Assembly (NCBI RefSeq): GCF_002866825.1
Contig: NZ_PKUS01000002.1
Coordinates: forward strand, 434,001 to 498,000
DNA from: Pseudohalioglobus lutimaris
Lineage (GTDB): Bacteria; Pseudomonadota; Gammaproteobacteria; Pseudomonadales; Halieaceae
Direction of reading: 5' to 3'
Length of the DNA: 64,000 nt
Within the stretch, counting starts at the first letter, position 1, and each line of letters starts with the position of its first letter. The notes beneath the pieces were generated by a model. It was given only the letters and a program-made list of their open reading frames with translations, had not been told where the DNA came from and made no database searches. This document shows, piece after piece, positions 62,701-64,000 of this stretch. The translations under genes and the position numbers were made by a program.

Positions 62701-64000
62701 GTTCACTCACCAGGGCGCAATTGTCGTGAAGATAAACTTGCTTGAGAAAGATGAAGAAGCGAGAAACTACAAGCTCGCATTGTCAGTAAAAGATAGCGGA
62801 ATAGGAATGGACGAAGATACGCAAGAGCGAGTTTTTGACGCTTTCACCCAAGCAGATGCTAGCACTACTCGCCAGTACGGGGGGACAGGCCTTGGCCTAT
62901 CTATATCAAAAAAATTCATTGAAATGATGGGCGGCACCCTTTCTGTAGAATCCGAAGTCGACAAAGGGACAACTATCACCGTAGAACTAGACTTGCCTAT
63001 TGGAGAAACCCGCTTATCGACAAGAGCAATAAAAAACGGATCGGCAATCGTTCTCTCCGACAGCTCACTTCACTCTGAAATGCTCACATCCCATTTAACC
63101 AGAGCCGGTTTCGAGTGCGAGGTAAGCAATGATATTGGAAGAGCTCGGTCCAACGCAGACCTGATCGTGGTCAACGGAGCTTGGCTGCGAACTCAGCCCT
63201 TCATACAAGAAAAGATGAACCAACTAAAATCAAAACCAGGCCTGATAGTTGATAGCTTGCCCAGCAATAGTTCGAATGAATGCCCCGATCATTGGAGGAA
63301 AATTGTTTCACCACTCTCTCTGAACGAGCTATTGGAAAACATTAACGAGACTCCTGGATCAAAACTTGTCCACATCGAAAAAACAAAAAAACGAGAAGAT
63401 TCTCCAAAGTTTCACGCCAGCGTTTTGGTCGCAGAGGATGTAGAAGTAAATCAGAGAATTGCCAGAGAGATGCTGCAGATGCTGGGCTGCGAAATAACGA
63501 TAGCATCGGACGGGCTTGAAGCAGTGGGACTATTCAGAAAAAATAAATTCGATATAGTATTAATGGATTGCCAGATGCCCAGAATGGATGGTTTTGAGGC
63601 AACCAGAGCTATTCGCGCCTACGAATCACAGGCACGCAAGCAAAGGACACCGATTATTGCTCTAACTGCAGGCACATCCAAGCATGATGCAGACAGATGT
63701 AGATCGGCAGGAATGGACGATTTTTTCTCCAAACCTTTTGGACTTACTGATATCGTGTCGGCCTTGGAGAAAAACCTCCCCCAAAGGGTGGCTGCTTCCC
63801 CAAAAGATGCAACCTCTAGCGACAGCTCGCAAGAAATAATCGGAGATGATGCAATTATAGTTATCAACCAATCTGCTATAAGTAATATTCAAGAGGTAGA
63901 AAGCCAAACAGGGAACCCCTTACTACCTCAAATATTCTTAGGCTACGAAGAGCAGTTCAACACCAAATTGCTTGAACTGAAAGACGACATCAGTCGAAAA
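59762..64000 (+). CDS. Hybrid sensor histidine kinase with periplasmic propeller (3' end beyond window)
   Basis: Open from ATG 59762 to the window edge, 1413 codons without a stop. Signal peptide 1-21; two-component propeller repeats of the LWVGT/GLNRL type (about 30-690, a dozen or more); Y_Y_Y domain (705-770); transmembrane helix (about 788-808); coiled coil; HisKA with phospho-His860 in MSHEIRTP; HATPase with N box ([10 protein letters not shown]), KDSGIGMD and [10 protein letters not shown] degenerate receiver without an Asp follows (about 1080-1195), then a true receiver with Asp1269 (LMDCQMP), then the start of an Hpt domain. Visibly AT-rich, with many ATA, AGA, CTA and TTA codons compared with everything upstream, suggesting acquisition. 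Weak ribosome site. The ligand is unknown. In Bacteroidetes such sensors detect carbohydrates. Confidence 0.93.
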   Translation, partial: MKKGSLSLIIALAIFSALSSAEPADDISVTFLHSPLSEELTQQSVLQTFQDSTGALWFVTQEGLGKYTGKYLKHYIHSPTDPGTISSNIATRIAEDSDGNLWVATAGGGLNRYDRRLENFEHFSADVNNRNSPLSNYITTLFYDSTGHLWLGYRNGFSIFDPANLEYRHYQSDTEDELQVGDIVEFSETADGTIWAITSNSGLVKIDIRTLEPSRVPIGIVDETGSKIRLKRLLASSMQLWIATAGHGVLLFDTETNEKEQFVHKVNDRSSLSSNNVASIYQDSDGHVWVGTHEGLNLLLESTRSFARYNTDSSGLPGDLILSIYQSREGVYWVGTHYGLSSGRHTQFSKFDITNSGLSNDSINTFSETKDGSLWVGTDDGLNRLRPGEEHFEWINQYTDPGISSNVVMSLLADNDHLWVGTFNAGLNLLDLSNNRVKTFRHSASDPRSIGDDGITSLLKTSTGEVLAGTYGGGLNLYDEASDSFISFKNDPLDPLSISNNNVLALHEDSLGYVWVGTESGLNKLDLKRRTFSRVTGPGIKTDTLKSIVWAIHEGLDGTLWLGSAGGGLTGWPIEDRKKLKVNFRQLSEFVTLPSSNIYGIQNDDRGNLWLSHNRGISRVDNKLESVVHYGARDGLQGLEFNMGASLRARDGILYFGGIRGYNTVDPRKAGGASAPPQVSIHSIKIMNEKIIFEEPYDRLDHIELGHEDKMFSVEVFAANYTEPESLQYAYKLEGINSEWVISTDSRVASFTTLPPGQYELKMAAATPDGSWNWEAISLPISVAPPPWLSGYAYALYASTAVAIIMIMIRRQRKETELAYLRQKELEQKVEERTSDLEIARQTAEKANKAKSEFLATMSHEIRTPMHGMIGMTELLLHTDLESEQRRFAEAAHSSGVSLLSIINDVLDFSKIEASKVEVENVSFDLLDLIDQVCYLQSEPAHRKEIELANITAPEIKFETIGDPNKIRQILMNLVSNSIKFTHQGAIVVKINLLEKDEEARNYKLALSVKDSGIGMDEDTQERVFDAFTQADASTTRQYGGTGLGLSISKKFIEMMGGTLSVESEVDKGTTITVELDLPIGETRLSTRAIKNGSAIVLSDSSLHSEMLTSHLTRAGFECEVSNDIGRARSNADLIVVNGAWLRTQPFIQEKMNQLKSKPGLIVDSLPSNSSNECPDHWRKIVSPLSLNELLENINETPGSKLVHIEKTKKREDSPKFHASVLVAEDVEVNQRIAREMLQMLGCEITIASDGLEAVGLFRKNKFDIVLMDCQMPRMDGFEATRAIRAYESQARKQRTPIIALTAGTSKHDADRCRSAGMDDFFSKPFGLTDIVSALEKNLPQRVAASPKDATSSDSSQEIIGDDAIIVINQSAISNIQEVESQTGNPLLPQIFLGYEEQFNTKLLELKDDISRK

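Noticed and set aside
1-64000. tRNA, rRNA, insertion sequence, integrase or attachment site
   Set aside because: I looked through the intergenic gaps and found no cloverleaf, rRNA-like block, transposase frame or terminal inverted repeats flanked by target duplications.

Overview
The window is high-GC, densely packed bacterial chromosome with almost all genes on the minus strand up to about 45.3 kb. It has a complete type II secretion operon, FabV-type enoyl reductase, homodimeric-type pyruvate dehydrogenase E1, BepA, quinolinate synthase and several c-di-GMP enzymes. Together these point to a gammaproteobacterium. The steroid-ring genes, glucosylglycerate metabolism and general gene style would suit a marine Halieaceae/OM60-type organism, but that placement is inference. 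I saw no rRNA, tRNA, CRISPR array, insertion sequence or phage.

Layout. 1-3.4 kb: the start of a family 2 glycosyltransferase, a parvulin-type chaperone, a strongly expressed-looking secreted protein of unknown function and a small lipoprotein. 3.7-13.9 kb: a type II secretion operon in the order gspE-F-G-H-I-J-K-L-M-C(N)-D, ending in a secretin that carries a lipobox. 14.1-29.3 kb: fifteen co-directional genes matching the actinobacterial KstR2 regulon for steroid C/D-ring (HIP) degradation: FadD3, IpdA, IpdB, IpdC, EchA20, two acyl-CoA dehydrogenase pairs, FadA6, IpdF, a second SDR and a second thiolase. Two Lrp/AsnC regulators sit inside the operon, and a near-perfect inverted repeat lies just upstream of its promoter. 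29.5-31.6 kb: an MBL-fold hydrolase and FabV. 31.7-36.4 kb: D-glycerate 3-kinase, GpgP, GpgS and a GH13_18 phosphorylase, which together form a closed glucosylglycerate synthesis and recycling loop. 36.5-40.8 kb: aceE-aceF. 41-51 kb: a lipoprotein M16 protease, an AI-2E family permease, a TusA-like protein, divergent BepA, NadA, a DUF3604 lipoprotein and an enoyl-CoA hydratase. 51.2-56.1 kb: three adjacent c-di-GMP enzymes.

56.1-64 kb is the least conventional part. A secreted subtilase with an extra beta-sandwich-like domain is followed by a secreted protein built almost entirely of eighteen and a half 13-residue SGYRWGVRSFADQ units. After a strong terminator comes a very long hybrid histidine kinase (periplasmic propeller, Y_Y_Y domain, HisKA, HATPase, degenerate receiver, receiver, start of Hpt). 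Its base composition and codon use are clearly more AT-rich than the rest of the window, and it runs off the end. The repeat protein and its neighbours are my best candidate for an undescribed system.
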